Shown in pieces: positions 55,101 through 61,785 of a stretch of DNA of 61,785 bases. Position 1 is the first letter of the stretch, and each line of letters opens with the position of its first letter. The stretch covers positions 1 to 61,785 of the forward strand of contig NZ_BSTC01000024.1 of NCBI RefSeq assembly GCF_030269305.1, in the 5' to 3' direction. Both the position numbers and the translations under genes were made by a program. Source of the DNA: Kineosporia sp. NBRC 101731 (lineage in GTDB: Bacteria > Actinomycetota > Actinomycetes > Actinomycetales > Kineosporiaceae). Under the pieces are notes generated by a model. The model saw only the letters and a list, made by a program, of their open reading frames with translations. It was not told the DNA's origin and ran no database searches.

Positions 55101-55565
55101 CGCGACCTCCCCTCGGGGGTGCGGCGCGGCCGGAGCATCTCTCCGGTCCGCAGAATGGTTTTCGTGGGCAGGGAAGCCGCTGGGGGCTGTGCGCGTTCGG
55201 CGATTACACTCCGTGACTGACTTCTTGTACGGGTCGTTGCGGGTCCGGCAGGGGTTCGCCGACCCGGCAGGGTGACAGGGACGTGGTGGGAAGTGGGCTG
55301 CAGGTGTCTCGTCAGAGGTGAGACCCGCGCTCCGGGGCGGACCGACGTCCGCCGATCAGGTCTCCATCCGCTCCGACCGAACTGCGGCCTGACACCGGGG
55401 AAGGTGTGTCAGGACGCCTCGGGCGGCTGGAGACCTCATCGTCGGCGAGTCGGGCCGGCCATGCGTCAGCACTGGATGCTCGGTTCTGCTCGGTCGTCTG
55501 CAGTCGGTCGGCCGGGTGGTCCTTCGGCGTGGTGCTCCTGCGGGGTGGCACGAGATCAGGCAGCA
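55101..55565. other. gap between mraZ and rsmH
   Basis: In most relatives rsmH follows mraZ closely. Here 465 nt intervene. They hold an 84-codon frame (listed separately), a hairpin CCTGACAC/GTGTCAGG (55388-55395 and 55406-55413) that could attenuate transcription, and a weak -10 candidate TGTAAT near 55205 facing rsmH. Confidence 0.5.
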
Positions 55566-55566
55566 T
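55312..55566 (-). CDS. possible small protein coupled to mraZ (84 residues)
   Basis: An ATG at 55566 overlaps the mraZ stop (TGATG) and opens an 84-residue frame. It is rich in Arg, Ser, Pro and Asp with no membrane helix or known domain. The first third has the high G/C third positions expected of a gene here; the rest is less biased. The hairpin at 55388-55413 lies inside it. It could be a real disordered small protein or chance. Confidence 0.25.
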   Translation of the reverse strand: MLPDLVPPRRSTTPKDHPADRLQTTEQNRASSADAWPARLADDEVSSRPRRPDTPSPVSGRSSVGADGDLIGGRRSAPERGSHL

Positions 55567-55997
55567 CAGAACAACCCGGGAACAACTTCCTCGGCCTGCT
55601 CGGCGAACGCCTGTTCCTGCTCCTCGAGGTACGACTCCCACGCCGCCAGGTCCCAGATCTCGATCCGCTGACCGGCGCCGATCACGGCGCAGTCGCGGGT
55701 CAGACCGGCATAGGTACGCAACATGGCCGGAATGGTGATCCGGCCCTGCTTGTCGACCGCCTCGTCGGATGCCCCGGAGAGGAACACCCGTAGGTAGTCG
55801 CGCGCCTGCTTGCTGGTCACCGGTGCCTGGCGCAACTGGTCGGAGATGCGGGAGAACTCGTCGACGGGGAAGACATAGAGACAACGCTCCTGACCCCTGG
55901 TCACGATCACCCCTTCCTCCAGTTGCTCGCGGAACTTGGCCGGAAGGATCATCCGGCCCTTGTCGTCGAGACGAGGTGTGTGGGTACCGAGGAACAT
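55566..55997 (-). CDS. mraZ: transcriptional regulator MraZ
   Basis: A 143-residue protein with two AbrB/SpoVT-like halves that form a ring and bind the promoter of its own operon. [26 protein letters not shown] opens the first half; [25 protein letters not shown] (DxxGR motif) opens the second. It is first in the dcw cluster. Four 10-bp-spaced GTGGAG-type boxes lie 76-111 nt upstream. Confidence 0.96.
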   Translation of the reverse strand: MFLGTHTPRLDDKGRMILPAKFREQLEEGVIVTRGQERCLYVFPVDEFSRISDQLRQAPVTSKQARDYLRVFLSGASDEAVDKQGRITIPAMLRTYAGLTRDCAVIGAGQRIEIWDLAAWESYLEEQEQAFAEQAEEVVPGLF

Positions 55998-56072
55998 CTA
56001 CGGTCCCCTCCCCTCGCCCCTCCCTATTCAGAACAGCTGGGGCGAGAGGTGTCATCCGTAAACTCCTCCCTG

Positions 56073-56114
56073 CTCCAGTGGCCTCCACATTACTCCACTT
56101 CCCCCCACACGCAA
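56073..56114 (-). promoter_or_regulatory. dcw promoter with four MraZ boxes
   Basis: On the minus strand GTGGGG, GTGGAG, GTGGAG and CTGGAG start at exact 10-bp intervals (plus-strand positions 56103-56108, 56093-56098, 56083-56088, 56073-56078). Such repeats are the known MraZ operator type. They overlap a promoter candidate, TTGCGT (56109-56114), 16 nt, TAATGT (56087-56092), so bound MraZ would cover the core promoter. Confidence 0.75.
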
Positions 56115-56217
56115 TGGCGGAACGGCGGATTCCACAGCCGCTGGTTGCACGAACGTGCAGGTCAGCGAGCCGGGTGCGGACGTGGGGGATGTTTGCGTCC
56201 GAGTGTCATCCACAGTC

Positions 56218-56246
56218 TTGACAGCGTTGCCCCAACGGTCATATGC
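56218..56246 (+). promoter_or_regulatory. candidate promoter for the moxR operon
   Basis: TTGACA (56218-56223), a 17-nt spacer and ATATGC (56241-56246) match the housekeeping consensus well at -35 and moderately at -10. The start would be near 56253, giving a leader of about 440 nt. A closer weak candidate is TTGTTG (56449-56454), 16 nt, TATGGG (56471-56476). Confidence 0.4.
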
Positions 56247-56465
56247 CCCCTTCGGGGAGGGTCGGGGCACCGTCGGCGGGCCGACGGGGAGCAAAGTGGG
56301 GACGCGGGGGGCGACAGCGGCCCACGGGTGGGGGACGGTGGGGAACAGTGGACGAGGCACGCTCGCGGACCTGCGAATGTGGGGGCCATCACGTGCGAGC
56401 CCGGTGGACGGCGTCCCGCTGCCGTCCGAATGTCCCGATAGAACCTTCTTGTTGTGGATCCGCCC

Positions 56466-56509
56466 GTACCTATGGGTACAGATGGGTACGGATGAGTACG
56501 GACCGGTAC
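56466..56509. repeat. five GTAC words at exact 10-bp spacing
   Basis: GTAC occurs at 56466, 56476, 56486, 56496 and 56506. The surrounding decamers resemble GATGGGTACN. The phasing puts each copy on the same face of the helix, as expected of a cooperative head-to-tail operator. It overlaps the -10 of the closer moxR promoter candidate. Confidence 0.7.
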
Positions 56510-56694
56510 CGGAGTGCCGGACGGGGCTACCGCTCCGCTCCCGGCGCCCGGGAGGGACGCTGCAGGATGCTTCAGCGTTTGAGAGACTGATCAGCACCAA
56601 GCACCGCACACATACCTGCACGACTTCTGCCGGGCTACCCGGACGACAGGCACCCCCCGGACCGTGACGGTCCGGAGGCACGGAGGCTGCACAC

Positions 56695-57693
56695 GTGACG
56701 ACCATGGCCGGCCCGCGGGAACTCGAGTACCTCGCAGGCGTGACCGGAGCTATCAAGTCGGCGATCGAGTCGGTCATCGAGGGCAAACCCGACGTGGTGG
56801 ACCTCGCCGTCACGGTTCTGCTGGCCGAGGGCCACCTGCTGGTGGAAGACGTGCCCGGCGTCGGAAAGACCATGCTGGCCAAGGCGCTCGGCCGGGCGGT
56901 CGACTGCACGGTCAAGCGCATCCAGTTCACGCCCGACCTGCTGCCCAGTGATGTCACCGGCGTCAGCATCTACCGGCAGGAACGGCATGAGTTCGAGTTC
57001 AAGCCCGGCGCCGTGTTCGCGAACATCGTGGTCGGCGACGAGATCAACCGGGCCAGCCCGAAGACGCAGTCCGCCCTCCTGGAGTGCATGGAGGAGCACC
57101 AGGTCACGGTCGACGGTGTGACCCACTACCTGGAGTCCCCCTTCATCGTGGTCGCGACCCAGAACCCGGTGGAGATGGAGGGCACCTTCCCGTTGCCCGA
57201 GGCCCAGCGCGACCGCTTCATGGCGCGGGTGTCGATGGGCTACCCCTCGGCCAACGCCGAGCTGGACATGCTCGGTCACCACGGCGAGCACGACCCGCTG
57301 TCCGGCCTGCGCCCGGCCTGCGACGCGAACACGGTGCGCTCCCTGATCGCGGTGAGCCGGTCGGTGTACGCCGCCGACGGCATCAAGGAGTACGTGGTCA
57401 ACCTGGTCCGGGCCACCCGCTCGAACCCGGAGCTGCGTCTGGGCGCCTCCCCGCGCTCAGCCCTGCACCTGCTGCGGGCCTCCAAGGCCCGGGCCGCGAT
57501 GAGTGGCCGGGGTCACGTGATCCCCGACGACGTGCAGTCACTCACCCCGCTGGTGCTGGCTCACCGCCTGATGCCGAGCGCCGAGGCACAACTGTCCCGC
57601 CGGGCCCCGGCCGACGTGCTCGCCTCGATCCTCAGCCAGGTGCCGGTACCCGCCCCCCGCGCCGCCGCGAGCAACGGTTCCTGGCCGGCGTGA
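56695..57693 (+). CDS. MoxR-family AAA+ ATPase
   Basis: A 332-residue AAA+ chaperone-like ATPase. Walker A is in VEDVPGVGKTMLAKAL (about residues 50-65), Walker B in NIVVGDEINRASPKTQSALLECMEE, and sensor 1 in FIVVATQNPVEMEGTFPLPEAQRDRF. The AAA lid 2 follows. MoxR proteins usually act with DUF58 and VWA partners in metal insertion, stress or envelope processes. The GTG start has GGAGG 8 nt upstream. The stop overlaps the DUF58 start (GTGA). Confidence 0.95.
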   Translation: MTTMAGPRELEYLAGVTGAIKSAIESVIEGKPDVVDLAVTVLLAEGHLLVEDVPGVGKTMLAKALGRAVDCTVKRIQFTPDLLPSDVTGVSIYRQERHEFEFKPGAVFANIVVGDEINRASPKTQSALLECMEEHQVTVDGVTHYLESPFIVVATQNPVEMEGTFPLPEAQRDRFMARVSMGYPSANAELDMLGHHGEHDPLSGLRPACDANTVRSLIAVSRSVYAADGIKEYVVNLVRATRSNPELRLGASPRSALHLLRASKARAAMSGRGHVIPDDVQSLTPLVLAHRLMPSAEAQLSRRAPADVLASILSQVPVPAPRAAASNGSWPA

Positions 57694-59171
57694 GGTCCGC
57701 CCTTTCCCGGGCCCGCGCCGCGCTGTCCGGGCTGACCACCCGGGGGCGTTCCTTCCTCTCCGCCGGGGTCGCCTCCGGCATCTGCGCGGTGGTGCTCGGC
57801 CGTCAGGACCTGCTCCGGATCGCGGTGCTGCTGCTCGTCCTGCCCCTGGCCTGCGTGTACATGCTGACCCGGGCGCATTACCGGATCGGCCTGACCCGCA
57901 CCACCACCCCGCCGCGGGTCTCGGTCGGCAGCCCGATGCGGGTGCGGCTGGAGCTGCAGAACCTGGCCTCGCTGCGCACCCGGGTGCTGCTGGCGGAAGA
58001 CCGGGTGCCGCCCGTGCTGGGTGCTCCCCCACGTTTCGTGCTCGACCGGATGCCCGGCGGCCAGCGAGCCGCCGTCACCTACTCACTCACCGCGGCGATG
58101 CGCGGCAAGTACCCGATCGGGCCGCTGCGGCTACGCGTCACCGATCCGTTCGGGATGTGCGAGCTGACCCGCTCCTTCACCGGCAACGACCATGTCGTGG
58201 TGGTGCCCCGACTGCATCCGCTGGTGCCCCTGACCGCGGGCGGTACCTGGGGCGGCGCGGGCGACTCACTGGCCCGGGCGGCTGCGGTCAGCGGTGAGGA
58301 CGACATCGCCACCCGGGAGTACCGCGAGGGCGACGACCTGCGCCGGGTGCACTGGCGATCCACCGCCAAGCGCGGCGAGCTGATGGTGCGCCGCGAGGAA
58401 CAACCCCGGCAGATGCGCGCCACCGTGCTGCTCGACACCCGGGCCCGCGCCCACCGCGGCGACGGCCCGGGCTCCTCGTTCGAGTGGGCGGTCAGCGCGG
58501 CCGCGTCGATCGCCGTGCACTTCGCCGAGGAGAAGCACGGCATCCGCCTGATCGTGGACGGGACCCCCGCCGCCTGGTCCAACCCGCACTCCGGGGAGGC
58601 CTCCGGCGAACTGCTGGAACGGCTCGCGGTGGTGCAGGCCGGCGACGACGACGTCCTGGACGACGCCGTCGCCACCATGCACCGCGCCGGGGGCGACGGC
58701 CTGGTCATCGCGGTGCTCGGCGACATCGACGAATCGGTGGCCCTGAAGCTCGGGGAGCTGGGCCTGGAGGGCCGCGGCGGGATCGCGGTACTGCTGAACA
58801 CGCCGGAGTGGTCGCAGAACGCCGCCCGGGGCTCCACCCAGAACCGGCAGCGGATGGTGTCCCTGCTGCGTGGGGGCGGCTGGGCGGTCGTGGAGGCCGG
58901 GTCGCGGCAGACGATCAGCGAGGTCTGGAGCGGTGCGGCGAGCACTGCGGTCGGCGCCGGGGCGGAGCTCGGGGCCGGGATCGGGGTCTCGCCGCCGCCG
59001 GTGTCCGCGGGCAGCACAGCTTCGGGGTCTATGAAGGGGACTGCGGGCTGGGCCGGGAACGGCGCTGTGAACGGCTCCCCGAACGGCCCGGCTCATACTG
59101 CTAACGGCACGACGAACGGTACGGCGAACGGCCAGAACGGTTCCGGCGACGGCTTTGGGCGGTTTCTGTGA
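57690..59171 (+). CDS. DUF58 domain protein
   Basis: A 493-residue membrane-associated partner of MoxR. Two close N-terminal helices (AGVASGICAVVLG, IAVLLLVLPLACVYML) are followed by a beta-rich region and the DUF58 core REYREGDDLRRVHWRSTAKRGELMVRREEQP, then a VWA-like end (ATVLLDTRARA). The last 80 residues are Gly/Asn/Thr/Ser-rich repeats of Asn-Gly type. GTG at 57690 overlaps the moxR stop; the open frame upstream is a shadow of moxR. Confidence 0.92.
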   Translation: MRSALSRARAALSGLTTRGRSFLSAGVASGICAVVLGRQDLLRIAVLLLVLPLACVYMLTRAHYRIGLTRTTTPPRVSVGSPMRVRLELQNLASLRTRVLLAEDRVPPVLGAPPRFVLDRMPGGQRAAVTYSLTAAMRGKYPIGPLRLRVTDPFGMCELTRSFTGNDHVVVVPRLHPLVPLTAGGTWGGAGDSLARAAAVSGEDDIATREYREGDDLRRVHWRSTAKRGELMVRREEQPRQMRATVLLDTRARAHRGDGPGSSFEWAVSAAASIAVHFAEEKHGIRLIVDGTPAAWSNPHSGEASGELLERLAVVQAGDDDVLDDAVATMHRAGGDGLVIAVLGDIDESVALKLGELGLEGRGGIAVLLNTPEWSQNAARGSTQNRQRMVSLLRGGGWAVVEAGSRQTISEVWSGAASTAVGAGAELGAGIGVSPPPVSAGSTASGSMKGTAGWAGNGAVNGSPNGPAHTANGTTNGTANGQNGSGDGFGRFL

Positions 59172-61558
59172 TGAGCAACGGTTCCGACGAGCGGATGGCA
59201 GTGACCGCCGCGGTCGCCAGCCTGGTGGCCGCACTCACCCTCGCTCCTCTGATCAAGGGCTCCACCTGGCTGTTCGCCGCGGCGATCATGGTGCTGGCGG
59301 TGATGGTGACCGGCATCGTCGGGCGTCAGCTGGCCCGGGGCTGGTGGCCGGCCGTGGTCGGGCTGCAGGCCGTCGTCCTGTTCCTGGCGGTCGTCGTGCT
59401 GTTCGCACGCGGCGAGATCGCCGACCCGCCGGGGGCCGTCCGGTTGCTCTCCGACCTGCTCGACACCGGGCTGCAGACCACCCAGAGCCAGTCCCCGCCG
59501 GTCGACGCGACGCGCGGGATCGTGCTGCTCGCCGCCGGAGGCACCGGGCTGGTCGCGCTGGCCGTCGACATCCTGGCCACGTCGTTCCGTCAGCCGGCCC
59601 TGGCCGGGCTGCCGCTGCTGGCGATGTACTGCATACCCGCCGCCCTCCTCGACGACGGTCTGCCCTGGTACCTGTTCCTGATCGCTGCCGCGGGTTTCCT
59701 GCTGCTGCTCTCCGCCGACGCCGGTGACCGGGTGCGCGCCTGGGGCCGGGTACTGGCCTCGGCCGGGCAACGTCCTGCTCGCGCCGGCGGCGATACCGGC
59801 CTGGCCCGGGGCGGTCGCCGGGTGGGCCTGGCCGCGGTGGCCCTGGCCGTGGCGATCCCCTACTTCGTGCCCGGACTGGACAACCAGTTGCTCGGCGGCT
59901 CCGGGGACGGCTCCGACGGTTCCGGCGGCACCGTGATCACCCGGATCAACCCGATCCTCGACATGCGCCGTGACCTGAACGACCCGGTCGACACCGAACT
60001 GCTCGCCTACACCACCACGGTCGCCGATCCGGCCCCGCTGCGGATCGTCACCGACGACGAGTACGACGGCAAGACCTGGAAGCCGAGCGGGAAGAAGATC
60101 CCGCGCGCCAACAACGTCAGCAAAGGACTGCCCGCCGCGCCCGGCCTGACCGCCGCGGTGAAGACCTCGAGCGAGAGCAGCCAGATCGAGATCTACCGGC
60201 TGCGGGAGACCTACCTGCCTCTGCCCTACCCGGCGAAGACCGTCACCGGGCTGAGCGGCGAGTGGCTGTACGACCCGGACACGCTGAACGTCATCGGCAA
60301 CAAGGTCGACACCACCCAGGCCCGCTACGGCGTCGAGTTCACCGAGGTCACGCCGACCGCCGACCAGCTGGCCAACGCCGGCGCGGCCCCGGACGAGATC
60401 GTTGAGCAGTACACCCAGCTGCCCGACGACATGCCCGCCGAGATCGAGCGGACCGCCCGTAACGTCGCCGGCAACGGTTCCTTCTACGAGCAGGCCGTAC
60501 GGCTGCAGGAGTGGTTCCGCACCGGCGGCGGCTTCGTCTACAACACCAAGGCCCCCGAGACCAAGAACGGCGACGGCAGCGCCCAGGCGATCGTGGAGTT
60601 CCTCAAGGCCCGCGAGGGCTACTGCGTGCACTACGCCTCGACGATGGCCGTGATGGCGCGCCAGCTCGGCATTCCCGCCCGCGTCGCCGTCGGCTTCCTG
60701 CCCGGCAGCGTGCAGACCGAGAACACCCGCATCATCTCCTCGCGCGACGCCCACGCCTGGCCCGAGCTGTACTTCGCCGGTGTCGGCTGGGTGCGTTTCG
60801 AGCCCACGCCGCGCAGCGGTCAGGCCGCCCCCGACTGGACCCTGCCGAACACCGGCACGAACTCCGACACCCCCGACAGCCAGACCAGCACCACCACTGC
60901 CCCGGACACCAGCGAGGGTGACGCCAGCAGCACCGCCGAGGCCGAGGCCACGCAGGAGCAGCAGGAGGCCGGCAGTACCGCGGCCGACGGGGGCTTCTCG
61001 GTGCCGTGGCAGCCCGTGGTGCTGCTGCTGATCGTGCTGCTCGGGCTGGCCGCACCCCGCACGGCCTCCGTCGTGGCCGGCCGACGACGCTGGCAGCAGG
61101 CCGTCACCGCCTCCGGCATGGCCACCGCCGCGTGGGACGACCTACGGCTCGGGCTGAGTGATCTGGGAGTGCGCTGGGCCGCGTCGTGGACGCCGCGTGC
61201 CGTCCGGCAGCGCCTCAACGACGACTACCAGCTCACCCCCGAGCAGTCCGCCGCCCTGGAACGGCTGGTCGAGGAACTGGAGAGTGCCCTCTACGCCCCA
61301 CCGAGCGACGAGCCGGGCCGGGCCGCGGCCGACCGACGTCATGATGTCGGCCTGGTCGTCGGGGCGGTGGCGGTGCAGAAGTCCGGCCGGACCCGGTGGA
61401 CGGCCCGCCTGTGGCCCGGCTCCGGTCTCACCGCCCTGGCCGGGCTGACCCCCTGGATCACGTCGCGGTTCCGGCGGGGGGCATCATCCTCCGACCCCGA
61501 CGAGGGCGGGACCGCTGGGCGCAAGCCCCGGGAGAAGGCCGGCAGCAGCCGCTCCTGA
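59168..61558 (+). CDS. membrane transglutaminase-like protein (TgpA/DUF3488 type)
   Basis: A 796-residue protein with about six N-terminal helices (residues 10-230), a large extracytoplasmic part, and a final helix near residues 620-640. The transglutaminase core has the catalytic Cys in EGYCVHYASTMAVMARQLGIPARVAVGF and His in SRDAHAWPELYFAGVGWVRFEPTP. A Thr/Ser/Ala-rich linker precedes the last helix; a DUF4129-like C-terminal tail is cytosolic. GTGATG at 59168 couples it to the DUF58 gene. It may act on cell-surface proteins or peptides; the substrate is unknown. Confidence 0.92.
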   Translation: MMSNGSDERMAVTAAVASLVAALTLAPLIKGSTWLFAAAIMVLAVMVTGIVGRQLARGWWPAVVGLQAVVLFLAVVVLFARGEIADPPGAVRLLSDLLDTGLQTTQSQSPPVDATRGIVLLAAGGTGLVALAVDILATSFRQPALAGLPLLAMYCIPAALLDDGLPWYLFLIAAAGFLLLLSADAGDRVRAWGRVLASAGQRPARAGGDTGLARGGRRVGLAAVALAVAIPYFVPGLDNQLLGGSGDGSDGSGGTVITRINPILDMRRDLNDPVDTELLAYTTTVADPAPLRIVTDDEYDGKTWKPSGKKIPRANNVSKGLPAAPGLTAAVKTSSESSQIEIYRLRETYLPLPYPAKTVTGLSGEWLYDPDTLNVIGNKVDTTQARYGVEFTEVTPTADQLANAGAAPDEIVEQYTQLPDDMPAEIERTARNVAGNGSFYEQAVRLQEWFRTGGGFVYNTKAPETKNGDGSAQAIVEFLKAREGYCVHYASTMAVMARQLGIPARVAVGFLPGSVQTENTRIISSRDAHAWPELYFAGVGWVRFEPTPRSGQAAPDWTLPNTGTNSDTPDSQTSTTTAPDTSEGDASSTAEAEATQEQQEAGSTAADGGFSVPWQPVVLLLIVLLGLAAPRTASVVAGRRRWQQAVTASGMATAAWDDLRLGLSDLGVRWAASWTPRAVRQRLNDDYQLTPEQSAALERLVEELESALYAPPSDEPGRAAADRRHDVGLVVGAVAVQKSGRTRWTARLWPGSGLTALAGLTPWITSRFRRGASSSDPDEGGTAGRKPREKAGSSRS

Positions 61559-61606
61559 TCGGCCCCACCTTCTCGACCCGGTGCCCCCGAACCGGTAGCC
61601 GTCGTC

Positions 61607-61666
61607 GTCCCCCTGTTCGCGCGTCCCCCTGTTCGTGCGTCCCCATGTTCGCGCGTCCCCCTTGGA
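61607..61666. repeat. 16-bp tandem repeats beside the IS30-type element
   Basis: GTCCCCCTGTTCGCGC (61607-61622), GTCCCCCTGTTCGTGC (61623-61638) and GTCCCCATGTTCGCGC (61639-61654) stand in a row, followed by a partial fourth copy. They lie between the transglutaminase stop and the transposase stop, so they may belong to the end of the mobile element or to its insertion site. Confidence 0.8.
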
Positions 61667-61667
61667 G

Positions 61668-61785
61668 TCAAGTGGTGGTTGCACCATCGGCGAGGAGTAG
61701 GTCGTTGAAGACTTCAAGGGGGTTGGCGAAGTCGAGGACCTGTCGGGGCCGGTAGTTCAGGAGATAGGTCGCTTCCTGGAGTTCC
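61668..61785 (-). mobile_element. IS30-family transposase, C-terminal end (runs off the right edge)
   Basis: On the minus strand the last 118 nt encode 38 residues ending LLNYRPRQVLDFANPLEVFNDLL and a short tail before TGA. The block NxRPRxxLxxxxPxEVF is the C-terminus of IS30-type DDE transposases, just after the catalytic Glu. Only this end is visible, so integrity cannot be judged. The terminal inverted repeat was not identified. Confidence 0.8.

Larger units (their letters stand above)
56109..56694. other. divergent intergenic region between mraZ and moxR
   Basis: About 590 nt with no convincing gene; frames on both strands have no ribosome site or family resemblance. It carries the dcw promoter at its left end, a moxR-facing promoter candidate at 56218-56246, and the GTAC array at 56466-56509. 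Confidence 0.6.

Noticed and set aside
56155-56667. 170-codon plus-strand frame upstream of moxR
   Set aside because: It spans promoter candidates and the GTAC array, and has mixed codon bias and no ribosome site.
56052-56969. 305-codon minus-strand frame through the mraZ-moxR gap
   Set aside because: It runs into moxR in antisense, covers the MraZ boxes and resembles no family.

Overview
The window comes from a high-GC actinobacterium. The evidence is a very G/C-rich third codon position, a bifunctional PriA in place of separate HisA and TrpF, a DivIVA/Wag31-SepF-YggT set next to ftsZ, an sdhC-A-B order with one cytochrome b subunit, and several leaderless-looking genes. The gene content would fit a Kineosporia-like member of the Actinomycetia, but that placement is inference. 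Nearly everything is chromosomal core; the only mobile DNA is the edge of an IS30-type element at the right end.

Left part (1-20.5 kb). The first bases are the 5' end of a 16S rRNA gene on the minus strand, with its leader and promoter up to about 500. A three-PAS histidine kinase gene points the other way and overlaps the end of tyrS, which follows a 3-methyladenine glycosylase gene. Next is a complete arginine operon on the minus strand, argC-(ACT protein)-argJ-argB-argD-argF-argR-argH, most genes overlapping by a few bases, with an AT-rich putative ArgR operator before argC. Further right is the translation cluster infC-rpmI-rplT-trmH-pheS-pheT (minus). infC appears to start with AUC and has a long structured leader.

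Middle part (20.5-39 kb). A split histidine locus (hisH-priA-sseB, hisC-hisB, hisD) surrounds the sdhCAB operon and a divergent LysR gene. A gene of unknown function, a TetR gene and a DUF1697 gene lie between hisC and hisD. Then come a LON-substrate-binding-domain protein, a YbaK-type deacylase, a small membrane protein, an RluA-type pseudouridine synthase, lspA, a DksA/TraR-type zinc-finger protein, divIVA and yggT.

Right part (38.8-61.8 kb). The division and cell wall (dcw) cluster reads leftward: mraZ-rsmH-ftsL-ftsI-murE-mraY-murD-ftsW-murG-murC-ftsQ-ftsZ-yggS-sepF. Two genes usual in this order are absent: murF between murE and mraY, and the pgeF (laccase-domain) gene between ftsZ and yggS. 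Divergent from mraZ is a MoxR ATPase-DUF58-transglutaminase operon.

The less ordinary signals are mostly regulatory or structural: an ACT-domain protein inside the arginine operon, the absence of murF, a five-fold 10-bp-phased GTAC array before moxR, a family of TGATCATGCA-bearing inverted repeats at gene ends, a nested composite repeat between hisH and priA, and a compound inverted repeat after argH. I found no CRISPR array, no tRNA gene, no prophage and no obvious defence system.
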